Below are positions 54,462 through 63,775 of a stretch of 64,000 nt of DNA, in pieces. This DNA is from Cordylochernes scorpioides. Taxonomy: Eukaryota; Arthropoda; Arachnida; Pseudoscorpiones; Chernetidae. The stretch lies in NCBI GenBank assembly GCA_030710605.1, contig CP092884.1, positions 19,325,483 through 19,389,482 on the forward strand, written 5' to 3'. The notes under the pieces are model-generated. The model ran no database searches and was not told the DNA's origin. It was given only the letters and a program-made list of their open reading frames with translations. Made by a program: the position numbers and the translations under genes. Position 1 is the first letter of the stretch. Each line of letters opens with the position of its first letter.

Positions 54462-57055
54462 TTATGCTTTTACATAGTGTACAATATACAGTAGTATATA
54501 GCCTGATGTGGTTTTCGGTAGATTTAACAATCGCTGTAGAAAATTATCCTGGATCTGATCTGAAATTTTGCTTTGATCGGCTGCCCAAATTGGAGCAGCG
54601 TACATCAGCGTAGAGAGAACAATCGAATTCAATAATTTCATTGTTGACTCGAATGAATTCATATTTGATTTCTCTAAAATTTTCCACACCGCGCCAGTAG
54701 CCGCTAGCACTTTGCCTTTAAAGTGTGAAGCGACATAGCTAAACGAGTTTGTTATCGTGAGGGGATAGCCAAGATAAAGATATTTCGACAACTCCAGTCA
54801 ATGGTTGATTTCCCCAAAACCATTTGTCAGATCATGCAGGCGGCCGCCATTTTGGAAGACCATTATCTTGGACTTAGCCTCGTTCAGGGTTAAATAATTT
54901 ATATCAAAGTAAGTTCTCAGCCTATGGATCTTTTCTTATAAATTTATCTTCAATTCACCTATAAGGACTATATCATCCACATATAGCAGGAGATGGATAG
55001 TTCCAAAGTTGGGTAGATATATGTCCGGTAGGTTAGATTCGTTAAAAATTTTGATTAAATCCGTTAGGAAAAGTATGAACAGATAAGGTGATAAGGGTTC
55101 CATGTGCATCACTCCTGAGCTGATTTTAATAGGTTCAGTAAATTGACCATTCCATCTCACCATCGCAGTCATTTGTTCATAGTAGTTTTTTATTAGGTCT
55201 ATGAAGCGAGGGCTCAGGCCTAGTTTAATCAGTTTTAACCACAAAAGTGAATGAGAAACGGTGTCGAAGGCCTTTTTTAAATCGACAAAAAAAGTGTAAA
55301 AATTTCTCCTTTTGTGTCTGAGTGTCAGCTGCATCATAGAAACCAGGGTAAATATTTGGTCTTGAAAAGAGTAACATTTTCTGAATCCGGCTTGGTTCTC
55401 TGGTATGATTGAGTTGTTTTCGATCCAATTGTTTAATCAATTTTTTAGTATTGATAAAAAAGGTTTTGAGAGGTTACTGATGAGAGTAATGCCACGGTAA
55501 TTTGATGGATTGTTACGGTCACCACTTTTAAAGTTCTGGTGGATAATGGATTTTGACCAGGTTAAGGGAAATATGCCAGAATCAAAAATTTTATTAAGTA
55601 TATTTCTTAAAGTAGCCAGATGTTCTATTGCCAAAGTCTTTATTGATTCGTTCGGTGTTTCGTCGATACCACAGGTTTTTTTGTTTGCTAGGACAAGATA
55701 CTTCTTTAATTATTTTTATCATGGAGATTTCACCGATGAGTTCCGGCTCGATTGTTGGGATAGAGGGCAAAATACTTATCATCATTGTCTTAGTCGAAAG
55801 TAAATTTTTGTAAAAATGTTGCCATTTTAAAATTGTTAAATTTCCTTGTAAACTGTTTCAGTCTTTTAATGAAGAAATAGTCTTCCAGAAACCGGCAGAA
55901 TCACAGGAGTTTTAGAGAAGTTATTGCTTTTGATGAAAATATTTTTTCTTGGCAAAATTTATAGAGTTAAATATTTTTTTTCTGTTTGATATGTAAACAT
56001 TACGGTCTGACACAGTATTCATTTCCCGGAGGATAGTAAGACTTGCCTTCGTCAATTTTTTGGTCAGATAACATTCTTTGTCAAACCAGAGTTTTGATTT
56101 TAGGTGGCCAGGTCTAATCGTGATCCACATATTTGACCCTGCCATGGTGTTCTGAACGCGGATTGATAAGTCATTGACTAAGCAATCAAAGTCCATATCG
56201 GGGGAGACATGAGTACTGGTGAGATTTTGTTGGAATAAAGGTGCAATGTCAGATGTCCATCTGTACTTCTCAAAACAGGGATAAATTTGCTTTTCTGTTC
56301 GTTTAAAATTAAATAAGTTGGCCATATCTACTATAGGCGGGAGGTGGTCCGAGTGCAGATTATTATCTACCCTAAGGTCAACGATGTGTTCCAACAAAGA
56401 ATATGAGGCAATGAAATAATCAACGACAGAGGAGCCCCGGCCTGAAATAAATGTACTATTTCCATCTTTATCGCTCGTAGATCTGCCGTTAACTATTGTC
56501 AGAAGGTTGTTGTCTAAGTTTATAAGTTGTTCACCTTGAGTGGTGATCAGACCTACGTTCACTTGAAAGAAACAACTGGGATTTTAGCGGATTGTGTAAA
56601 TGTCCGGAAGTGCCAGTTTGGATATTTAGATCACCTGCAATTACTATTTCGTACCCATTGGCTAGCTTGTCTTCGACATAGTTGAGTAAGTTAACAAGAT
56701 TGGACAGTTTGAATACATTTGGAGAGAAATATGTTAATGTTAATGTAAAGCAAATTTGCATATTGGAGGATCCTTTAAGGAATATCGATAACCAATTTTC
56801 CTCATGATCGGCCTTCACCAGCCTGTTGTGTAGCCTGTTACTGATTCCCACTATAATTCCCCCCGAGCATCTTCCCAGTTTGGAGTTCCTAGTAGCTAGC
56901 AATTCGAATAAGTGAAAGCCTTCAGGTTTGTTTTTCAAGTGTTGGTCACACAAGGTTTCGGTTAAGGCGAAGATGTCATGATTTTTTAGATAACTATAAA
57001 GTGAAAAAATAGAGAGTATTCTGTACAGTCCGTTAATGTTCCAGCAAGTTAACAT
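54462..57055 (-). pseudogene. LINE ORF2: endonuclease and reverse transcriptase
   Basis: Endonuclease: LTCWNINGLYRIL, ALTETL, IVIAGDLNIQTG, VVDYFIAS and LHSDHLPPI. RT: YRGITLISNLSKPF, FVDLKKAFDTVSHSLLW, SSGVMHMEPLSPYLFILF (the common G-V-x-Q-G changed) and LLYVDDIVLIG. The C-terminal segment has LMYAAPIWA. The aspartates of the RT site are intact, but frames are interrupted near 56560, 55900, 55435, 55345 and 54930. Confidence 0.88.
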
Positions 57056-57183
57056 ACAGATATCATTGGTTAAATTATCAGCTTTACCATTAATGGGTGC
57101 TCGTTTATTAACTTCTAGCTATAATCTTTCTCCTTTAGCATCTATGACTTGACCGTCGGATACTTTATAGATGACCTTGTTGA

Positions 57184-57640
57184 CTATGAATTTATTGTCC
57201 CGCAGTTTAGCCTTAATTCCTTTTTCAGCCAGTTCTTTTCTTTGGCATTCAGTAGGCACCATTGTTCTCTTGTCTTTACACTGTAATCTTTCGATAGAGA
57301 CAGTTTGAGACCTCTTAAGTTGAAGGCAGCTTTTAAAATAGTGGATATTTTGTTATATTCTGGGACCTCTATCAAGATGGGTGCCGCTGGCTTTCTAGAT
57401 AAGCGATGGCATCTTGTAATATTTACTTTCTCAGGGATAAGCATTTTTTTCATGGATTAATTTCTGTATTCGTTCTAGGCAATCCTCATTCTCTTCTCCC
57501 TCTATCCCGTAAAAGATAAGGGTTCTTTCCCTATTCCTTGTCTCTAGGTATTCTAGTTGCTCTTCTAGTTCTCTAATTTTGCTCAAGTTTTGTGAAACTG
57601 CTACATTTGTAGTATCGAGTGACCTTTCTAGTTGGTGCAA
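57184..57640 (-). pseudogene. LINE ORF1 (L1-type RNA-binding protein)
   Basis: A coiled-coil stretch (LSKIRELEEQLEYLETRNRE) is followed by TLIFYGIEGEE, the start of an RRM-like fold. After a frameshift near 57440 come NITRCHRLSRKPAAPILIEV and a C-terminal domain with SLSKDYSVKTREQ. This is the coiled coil, RRM and C-terminal domain plan of L1-like ORF1 proteins. Confidence 0.82.
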
Positions 57641-57731
57641 TTTGTGGGCAATCCTTTCTACTGTATTAGTGTTTAGGTATTTGATTTAATTATTTTTTTG
57701 CAGTTAATATAGTTGTTTCAAAATCAATATA

Positions 57732-58047
57732 CAGTAAAACCCCTCTAAAGCTTTTGGTTCACTATAGCCACGGTTCACTATAGCAACGGTTTGGCTATTT
57801 TTTTTATTTTCACTTCTCAAAATTTTTAGACCGTATAATTAAAGGACAGCCATACACACAGGAAGAGGCTGCCTCTTAATAGTGGTCACTTTATTTTAAT
57901 TCCCTTAAATGACCAATTTCCTTACATTAATACTGGATAATAAAAGAAATCGTTAGATGATAGGTTCTTCTTATCATTAACATACATGTACCTCTATGTC
58001 TAATTTAAAAATCAAGACAAATCCTAGGCAAAGTTTTATTAAATATA
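57732..58047. mobile_element. Pogo-type element (CAGTAAAACCCC family), left part
   Basis: Begins CAGTAAAACCCC after TA, carries 'gttcactatagccacgg' and 'ggacagccatacacac', and is cut at 'attaaatata' by the start of another copy at 58048. Confidence 0.75.
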
Positions 58048-59240
58048 CAGTAAAACCCCTCTATAGTGAACCCCAATGGGACAGAGCTTTTGGTTCACTA
58101 TAGCCACGGTTCACTATAGCCACAGTTTGGCTTTTTTTTTTTTACTTTTCAAAAATTTTATCTATATATATATATATATAAATGAATGTATGTGTGTATG
58201 TGTCTGTCCTTTATGCCTGACCAAACCACTCATTGGAACGCCATGAAACTTTGGGAAGTTATTTAGTATAGTACTGGGAAGGTTTCTGAAAAATAATTTC
58301 TTGAATATCCTTAGAGTTATTTGCAGATTTGTAGATTTAACTCGCAAGCAGCGCCACCATTGCGACGGAGATAGGCTTAGGCAGGAAGTCTGCTCCACGC
58401 CTGTTGACCTTGGGTCTTTCAGGGCTAATATATTAAGTAAAACTAATTCAAATATTAGTGCTTTATAATGGCTATCTCCTTGAGGTTACCGACTTAAAAG
58501 TTTATTTTCTAATTTTAGATTGTATAAGAAACATATTTTATTTTAAGTATTGTACTTTATTTTAAAAAGTTTAAATAATTGTGCAAGACGATATATACGT
58601 TATATAAAAATCAAAAGAAATAATGAGTATCGTTTATATATAAAATTTGAATAAATATAAATGCGATACTAAAAATTAAATAACTTATTTAGAAGCTTTT
58701 GCATAGTTTCGTCCTGTAAGCATACCAACCGGGAAAAAATGTGAACTAGATAAAACGATGATTTTGTAATGTAGAAAATTAGGAAAGACAAAATTCAGGA
58801 TGACACGGCAATTTATTTGAGACAAGAATAATGATACTATTCCTTTAACTTCCAAATACCGAGGGAACCAATTAATATTGATTTTATTCAACTTATCGAG
58901 TATTTTTCAAGGGACCGGGAAAAAATGTTCACTAGATAAAACGATGATTTTGTAATGTAGAAAATTAGGAAAGTCAAAATTCAGGATGACACGGCACACA
59001 GGGACCGGGAAAAAATGTTCACTTTATCGAGATATTCAAATTTACGAGTTTCAAATTATAAAAATATTTCTTTTTTTTTTTTTATAAGTTTATAGAGAAT
59101 TGTTTTAACAAATGTTCAATTAGACAAACCTTTACTCGGGTAAAACCCGGGCGAAGCCGGGTACATCCGCTAGAGTACTGCATAATTAAAGGACAGCCAT
59201 ACACACTGGAAGAGGCAGCCTCCTAATAGTGGTCACTTTG
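58048..59240. mobile_element. Pogo-type element copy, split by a Helitron
   Basis: 58048-58160 is the left end of the family. The sequence resumes after the Helitron at 59174 with 'cataattaaaggacagccat' and fades near 59240. It inserted at a TA within the previous copy. Confidence 0.72.
58161..59173 (+). mobile_element. Helitron (family A), non-autonomous, complete
   Basis: Begins TCTATATATATA after A, and ends with the hairpin CCCGGGCGAAGCCGGG (59146-59161), TACATCCG and CTAG. 1013 bp. Near 58750-58830 and 58950-59000 it carries two copies of the complement of the TRIM LTR end ('gtagaaaattaggaaag'). No protein. Confidence 0.88.
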
Positions 59241-59369
59241 TTTTCCACTTTTAATTCTATTATTATATTCTGTGTTTCTCAGATAACTATCTTCTTCTTA
59301 TCTGCTATCTTGTTTACACACTTGATAACAGTAACTATTTAAAGCATGCTGTGGTAAAATTTCTCATTC

Positions 59370-59498
59370 AGTACTTTTGTCTGAAGATGGTAACAACGCT
59401 GTTACTGAAACGTCACACACTATTTATTTATTTGGATTTGGTCTTTATACCTTGTTTTATAATCTATAATCCAATTGATGAGGCACAATTTGGTTTAT
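59370..59498 (+). repeat. Penelope-type terminal repeat (GGTAAC family)
   Basis: A hammerhead-like core is followed by 'tttggatttggtctttatac' and 'aatctataatccaa', the block order seen in all copies of this family. It ends where Helitron B begins. Confidence 0.7.
59381..59414 (+). ncRNA. Hammerhead-like ribozyme core
   Basis: CTGAAGA, stem II GGTAAC/GTTACT, GAAA, then the self-complementary ACGT and C. Flanking TGT/ACA can form a short stem I. One G-U pair in stem II. Same family as 60700-60733. Confidence 0.6.
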
Positions 59499-59689
59499 TC
59501 TATATACAGTTACGAGCGTCATTCCTCATCTCCTAATCAACTCTGTCACCGTTTGCTTTTTTTTTTGGAAGGGCGCTCTCCTATTGGTTGGCTACGATCA
59601 CGCCACCTTTGCCCCCCCCCCCCCCCCATCATGCCCCCCCACTCGCTTTTTGGTTTTTGTAACTATTGTGTTGGAGCGGGTCGCTCCTT

Positions 59690-59819
59690 AAATAAATGCA
59701 TATATTAGTTAATAACTAAATGGAATCCTCTCTTTCTTTTTCCCAGTAAGAGACGCCTACAGAAGCCAAACAGTACATAGACAGTTAAAGCACATAGGCT
59801 ATAGTTATTAACTAATATA
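59690..59819. repeat. Inverted-repeat segment inside Helitron B (second copy)
   Basis: CCTTAAATAAATGCATATAT and TTAGTTAATAACTA at the left are inverted at the right (TAGTTATTAACTAATATA). The centre ('gtaagagacgcctacagaag') is in the opposite orientation to that at 4772-4883 relative to the Helitron. Confidence 0.65.
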
Positions 59820-60306
59820 TGTGGGATTGCTTGGGACGTTTACCTTTTTAAGCTGGCTGAGTTGATTGTTGATTGATTGAATTGTGGTGGGCGCAGTCGT
59901 TGGCTGAAGTGATAAGGTATCCACAAGGGAAAATAACGAGGACACAGAGTTTGGATTGAAAAAGGCAAGCGATCTAAGGAGAAAGGAGTTGAGACTATTG
60001 GGTTGAGTTGGCTATTGACTAACTGTTCACATGATTGAGGATTGACTTCTCTGATGGTGGAGAAGATGGGGTTGGCTCCAAACTCCTCTCAACCGTCCAG
60101 ATGTTAGCTCGATGCTGGCCAGCTCCCAACTGCCGACCGACCCGTAACGAACTTTCTAACGGACTTTTTTAACGGCCGTCTGCTTGGCCTTGACCAACTT
60201 CTTTCTCCCATATTTTCTAAGCCTTGTTTTTATTACAACCTTTTTAAAACATACATTGCATACATATTGTGGTGGGGTTACATCCAGTTATGTACAAATT
60301 ACGACA
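59820..60306. mobile_element. Solo LTR, 487 bp, TATA target duplication
   Basis: Begins TGTGGGATTGC and ends ATTACGACA, flanked by TATA on both sides (59816-59819 and 60307-60310). The uninterrupted site is seen in Helitron B at 4883/6159. It is GC-richer than its host. It differs from the Gypsy LTRs at 16469 and 21377, and a 4-5 bp duplication fits Gypsy- or BEL-type integration. Confidence 0.85.
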
Positions 60307-60467
60307 TATATGCATTTATTTAAGGCGCCAATTTATAATTGTAACAAATAGTATTTGAATAAAAACATTCAATCGGGTAAAACACGGGCGTTGCCCGGGT
60401 CATTCTTCAGCTAGTAGATTATAAACACAAGGTAATAAGACCAAATCCAAATAAATAAATAGTGGGT

Positions 60468-60501
60468 GACGTTTCGGTAACATCGTTGTTACCATCTTCA
60501 G
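60468..60501 (-). ncRNA. Hammerhead-like ribozyme core
   Basis: Minus strand: CTGAAGA, stem II GGTAAC/GTTACC with loop AACGAT, GAAA, ACGT palindrome, C. All invariant residues are present; stem I TGT/ACC is partial. Confidence 0.6.
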
Positions 60502-60699
60502 ACAAAAGTACTGAATGGTATTTCAGAATAAGTTACTGTTATTAAGTGTGTAAACAAGATAGCAGATAAGAAGAAGATAGCTCTCTTTCTGAGAAAAACA
60601 GAATATTATTCTTTTTTATTTTTCTCAGAAAACTATCCTCTTCCCACCTACCATCCTGCTTACACACTAGATGTCTAGTATGTGATGGTCTGAAGACGT

Positions 60700-60733
60700 C
60701 TGAAGATGGTAACAACGCTGTTACCGAAACGTC
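60700..60733 (+). ncRNA. Hammerhead-like ribozyme core
   Basis: CTGAAGA, stem II GGTAAC/GTTACC with loop AACGCT, GAAA, ACGT palindrome, C. Stem I is two pairs here because the 5' flank is ACGT instead of TTGT. Confidence 0.62.
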
Positions 60734-60806
60734 ACACACTATTTATTTATTTGGATTTGGTCTTATTACCTTGTGTTTATAATCTATAATCCAAATTGTG
60801 CCTTAT

Positions 60807-61369
60807 CAATGATTATTGCCAAAAATATCTTCAATTCAGCAATTGAAACAGCTTTCCACTTTGCCAACAACCCCCTTGGATTCAGAGGGCCTTTCTTTCT
60901 CTCTTTATCAATCACCATCCTTGCATATTTGTTGGTTTCCAACTTTATCGTTCTAAACAATTTTTCATCAAAAAACTGCTTGAATACTGAATATGGAGAG
61001 AGAGTTCCAGGAAAGAAAGCTGCTTTTGGTCCAGAGGTTCCAGAAAATGTAGGCTTTTCCAAAGGTAATCTTACCTCGGTCCATCCTTCATCTTCAGGGG
61101 TAGGTTGTCTTATTTGCTAAAAAATTAAAAAAGTGAAATATATGAATAGGATGAAAGAAAAATAAAAATAGTTACCTCTTCCTCACTTTCTTCATAATAA
61201 ATTTCAGTTGTATCAGATTCTAGACCTTCCAAAGTAAAAATTGAGGATCTTCAATAGAATCATCTAGTTCAGACCCAGAATCTGCTAAGAAATAATCCTC
61301 AAACTCTTCATCACATTCAGGAACATTGAATAAATCAATTCCTGAGGTACTGGGCATGTTGTGATCCAT
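60807..61369 (-). pseudogene. piggyBac transposase N-terminus with a 59-bp intron
   Basis: ATG at 61369 opens an acidic N-terminus (MDHNMPSTSGIDLF, EEFEDYFLADSGSELDD). A one-base deletion near 61225 shifts the frame. GAG|GTAACT (donor at 61175) and TTTTTTAG|CAA (acceptor at 61117) bound a 59-bp intron that joins an acidic stretch to RQPTPEDEGWTEVR. Exon 2 reads KPTFSGTSGPKAAF, FKQFFDEKLFRTI and LETNKYAR, which fits the piggyBac family ('F-x-x-F-F ... E-T-N-x-Y-A'). Confidence 0.78.
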
Positions 61370-61645
61370 TTTTAAAGCGAGCAAATGAAGAACAAAAAAG
61401 AGAGCAGCACTCTACGTCAAGGAAACAGTAGAAGATAAACAAATGACCGCACGTGGGCATATAAGTCACAAAAATAGAATCTGGGGGGAGGGGAGGATGG
61501 GGACACGTGTTAGCAACTAGCCAATTGTTGATGGACACTTCAAGGACATTGTATGCAAAATCCCGATGAATATACTTTAACGGCCGATTTTATACCGATT
61601 TTTAAAGATGCAGGACGTAAATATACGTTCGCCGGGCTTTAAGTG
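60807..61645 (-). mobile_element. piggyBac-type element, 5' part only
   Basis: Right (5') end CACTTAAAGCCCGGCGAACG next to TTAA (61646-61649), then a leader and the start of a transposase. The element is cut at about 60807 by the Penelope-type repeat, so the catalytic part and the other end are missing. It sits at a TTAA inside a pogo-type element. Confidence 0.75.
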
Positions 61646-61854
61646 TTAAGTTCATTATAAGCATAGTATTCTAAATAGATTTTATTATTTTGGGACAGAA
61701 AATAGGTTCGTTATAGGGGTAGTTCATTATTTTAAAAATCGTGAAGTTCGTTATAACAATGGTATTTTCAATGGAATGGAATTGGGAATCGCCTTAGGTT
61801 CGTTATAAGGGAAGGTTCGCTATATCCAGGGTTTGTATTAGCGGGGTTTTACTG
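61646..61854. mobile_element. Pogo-type element, right end
   Basis: From 'ttcattataagcatagtatt' to GCGGGGTTTTACTG, collinear with the last 210 bp of 4884-6158. The piggyBac insertion lies at its TTAA. Confidence 0.75.
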
Positions 61855-61914
61855 TAGTTTAAATATATGCCAGCTCTTCCACCCAACATACCCACCCCAG
61901 AAAATTAACCCTTG

Positions 61915-61980
61915 AAATTGCCTGAGTTGAGTGAGTGACTGTGATGGATCTTGACTGCGATGCCCATCTTCTCAGTAAGA
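61915..61980 (-). other. Exon-like stretch of uncertain status
   Basis: Minus strand: a pyrimidine-rich run, then CTGAG followed by AAGATGGGCATCGCAGTC and about 55 codable bases (MGIAVKIHHSHSLNSGNF) before a possible GT at 61915. The composition is more exon-like than the surroundings. It could be an upstream exon of the minus-strand gene, but nothing identifies it. Confidence 0.22.
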
Positions 61981-62303
61981 ATAAGAAAAAATTGGTTTAT
62001 TAAATTAATCTAAAAAACTGGCATGTAAAATTTTTCTGTAAAAAATAAAAGAGCACATGGAAATTAGGCAGACATATGTGTTTACTAATGACTGTGACTG
62101 CATTTTAAACAATTTTTTAAAAAAGAGATGAAAAAAAAACAAAGGCCAGAACAAAAATTAATAAAAAATACGAAAGCCATTTTTTACATACAGTAACGCT
62201 AATTTTGTAAAGTTTTTTTACTGTAACTTAGTTAGTAATATAAATTTCTCTCTCAATACTCAATACTTTTGTAAAAAAAAGAGTAACACTCGTGTATAAA
62301 AAG

Positions 62304-62480
62304 GAACACTGTGGGTTCGATTCCCATCACTGGACACTTTTATTTTTCCGTTTATCATTACTCTTCACAATTCATCCTTTCATACCTCATCCATAAGGTT
62401 AGAAATAATCGTTATTTCTCCTTAAAATAAATTTTGATTTTTCGTTGAAAAGAAACACATGCGGGATAATTTTCAAATGC
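62304..62480 (+). mobile_element. Decayed copy of the tRNA-bearing 292-bp unit
   Basis: Starts in the T arm (GTGGGTTCGATTCCC), keeps the 3' acceptor CACTGGACAC and continues with 'tttatttttccgtttatcat', 'ttactcttca', 'ggttagaaat' and 'gttatttctc', i.e. the right-hand part of the units at 31536-32342 with many substitutions. It shows that the unit is a dispersed repeat older than the inverted array. Confidence 0.75.
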
Positions 62481-62795
62481 TGTTTTACCGTATAAAAAGA
62501 TATTTTAAAAAAAGTATGCAAGTAACTTGAAAAAATGCAGAACGCTCATTGGTCGCTTAATTGGCCTGGTATGGTTACTTCGCCTCGTATTTACTCCGCA
62601 TAAAAAAAAAGTCCTTCAAATGAAAAAATGAACAGTCAAAAATACTAATCAAAATGTAGCCAAAAATTTTCCTCAGGTTTATAAAAAGCGACATACAAAA
62701 TTTGGTACCAATTGGTTCAGTAGTTTTTGAGTTTATCGCAAAACAGACAACAGACATTGACTTTTAAATATATGAAGATATATATACTGGAATTA

Positions 62796-63002
62796 CACCC
62801 ATGGACAAAACTTAAGGAAATTATACCTCTTTTAGCATGTATATCAGAATTAGACAATTATTTTTAAATATATTTGACACACAGTGACCTCTATTGAAGA
62901 CACATGAGATAACAAAGTGTAAACAAATTGCCTGTCACCTTCAAAAATAGATGACCGGTGACATTAAAGACTTTCCACTTTCTTAAGTTTTGTTCGTGAG
63001 TT
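62796..63002. mobile_element. MITE with CACTCATGGACAAAACTTAA ends
   Basis: 207 bp, left CACCCATGGACAAAACTTAA, right end 'cttaagttttgttcgtgag', TA on both sides. Collinear with 39026-39226. Confidence 0.78.
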
Positions 63003-63486
63003 TATATTTTAATTGATTTAAGTGTGGTTATAAGAACCTGAAATTTCGGTCCCAAGTGATGCAGCTATAGAGAGGTTCAACTGCTGATGCAAAAATTCTA
63101 TACATCTATCAACCATATCTGCCATCCAGCAGTCTGTGACAAAGCCACATTACCAATTCTGTTTCTCTTATTTTGTTAAAAGGGTTTTTTTTTACTCTTT
63201 ACACTTAAGATGGTACAATTGTTTTCTTTGGAAGAGCCTAATGTTCTTATTTTAATATTGATTCAAGGGATTATTTTATCGAACAATTGTTTTCAGTCAT
63301 AATGAACAAAGACCTGCTTGATAATAGATAAGATTTGGGTTGTAAGGCAAGGTAATGTTCAGAAATGATCATTTTAGACAAAAGTTTTGTAAGCAATCTA
63401 TATAAATGCTTGTGTGCCCCTGTGTTTGTCCGGCATTCACCTAAACAATATTTAATATATTTATATTAAAATTTTACACAATATAG
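63003..63486. other. Nothing recognised except a repeat D fragment
   Basis: 63120-63165 inversely matches the 'ttgtggctttgtcac' block of repeat D. No exon, RNA or element end found. Confidence 0.35.
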
Positions 63487-63775
63487 AGTTAGATAATAAA
63501 AAGGCATATATTGGATTTAATAAAATATTTATTTTGCCAATATTTCGGCTGGCTGAACGCCAACCTTTATCGAGGCATTACATTTTTTTTTTTTTTTTTT
63601 TTGTATACACAAACTCAAAAAAAAAAAAAAAAAAAAAAATGTAATGCCTCGATAAAGGTTGGCGTTCAGCCAGCCGAAATATTGGCAAAATAAATATTTT
63701 ATTAAATCCAATATATGCCTTTTTATTATCTAATGAATTAAATATGGATTGCTCTATTTTCAAAACAATATAGAG
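63487..63775. repeat. Long palindrome, second copy of the one at 1345-1600
   Basis: Arms of about 110 bp around a centre near 63605 made of a T run, TTGTATACACAAACTC and an A run. 'ggcgttcagccagccgaaat' appears on both strands. The right flank ('gaattaaatatggattgctc') continues the match to the left flank of the first copy. Confidence 0.65.

Larger units (their letters stand above)
54462..57690 (-). mobile_element. Two-ORF LINE (CR1/L2-like), decayed
   Basis: Minus strand, in order: ORF1 (57640-57184), endonuclease (57055-55921), RT (55634-54936) and a C-terminal part (54791-54462). At least five frame breaks. No poly(A) or microsatellite tail is clear at 54460. Confidence 0.87.
59499..60413 (+). 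mobile_element. Helitron (family B) with nested solo LTR
   Basis: Left end near TTCTATATACAG, right end with a CGGGCGTTGCCCG hairpin (60384-60396), GTCATTCTTCAG and CTAG before T. The body matches 4669-6358 in reverse. The LTR at 59820-60306 is inserted at TATA. Confidence 0.75.
60414..60806. repeat. Inverted pair of Penelope-type terminal repeats (GGTAAC family)
   Basis: 60414-60520 (minus sense) and 60680-60806 (plus sense) are inverted copies around a 160-bp spacer, each with a hammerhead-like core. Such inverted terminal units are common in Penelope-like elements. No RT remains between them. Confidence 0.72.

Noticed and set aside
63511-63763. Several 60-codon frames near the right end
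   Set aside because: Artefacts of the palindrome with poly(T) and poly(A) centre.
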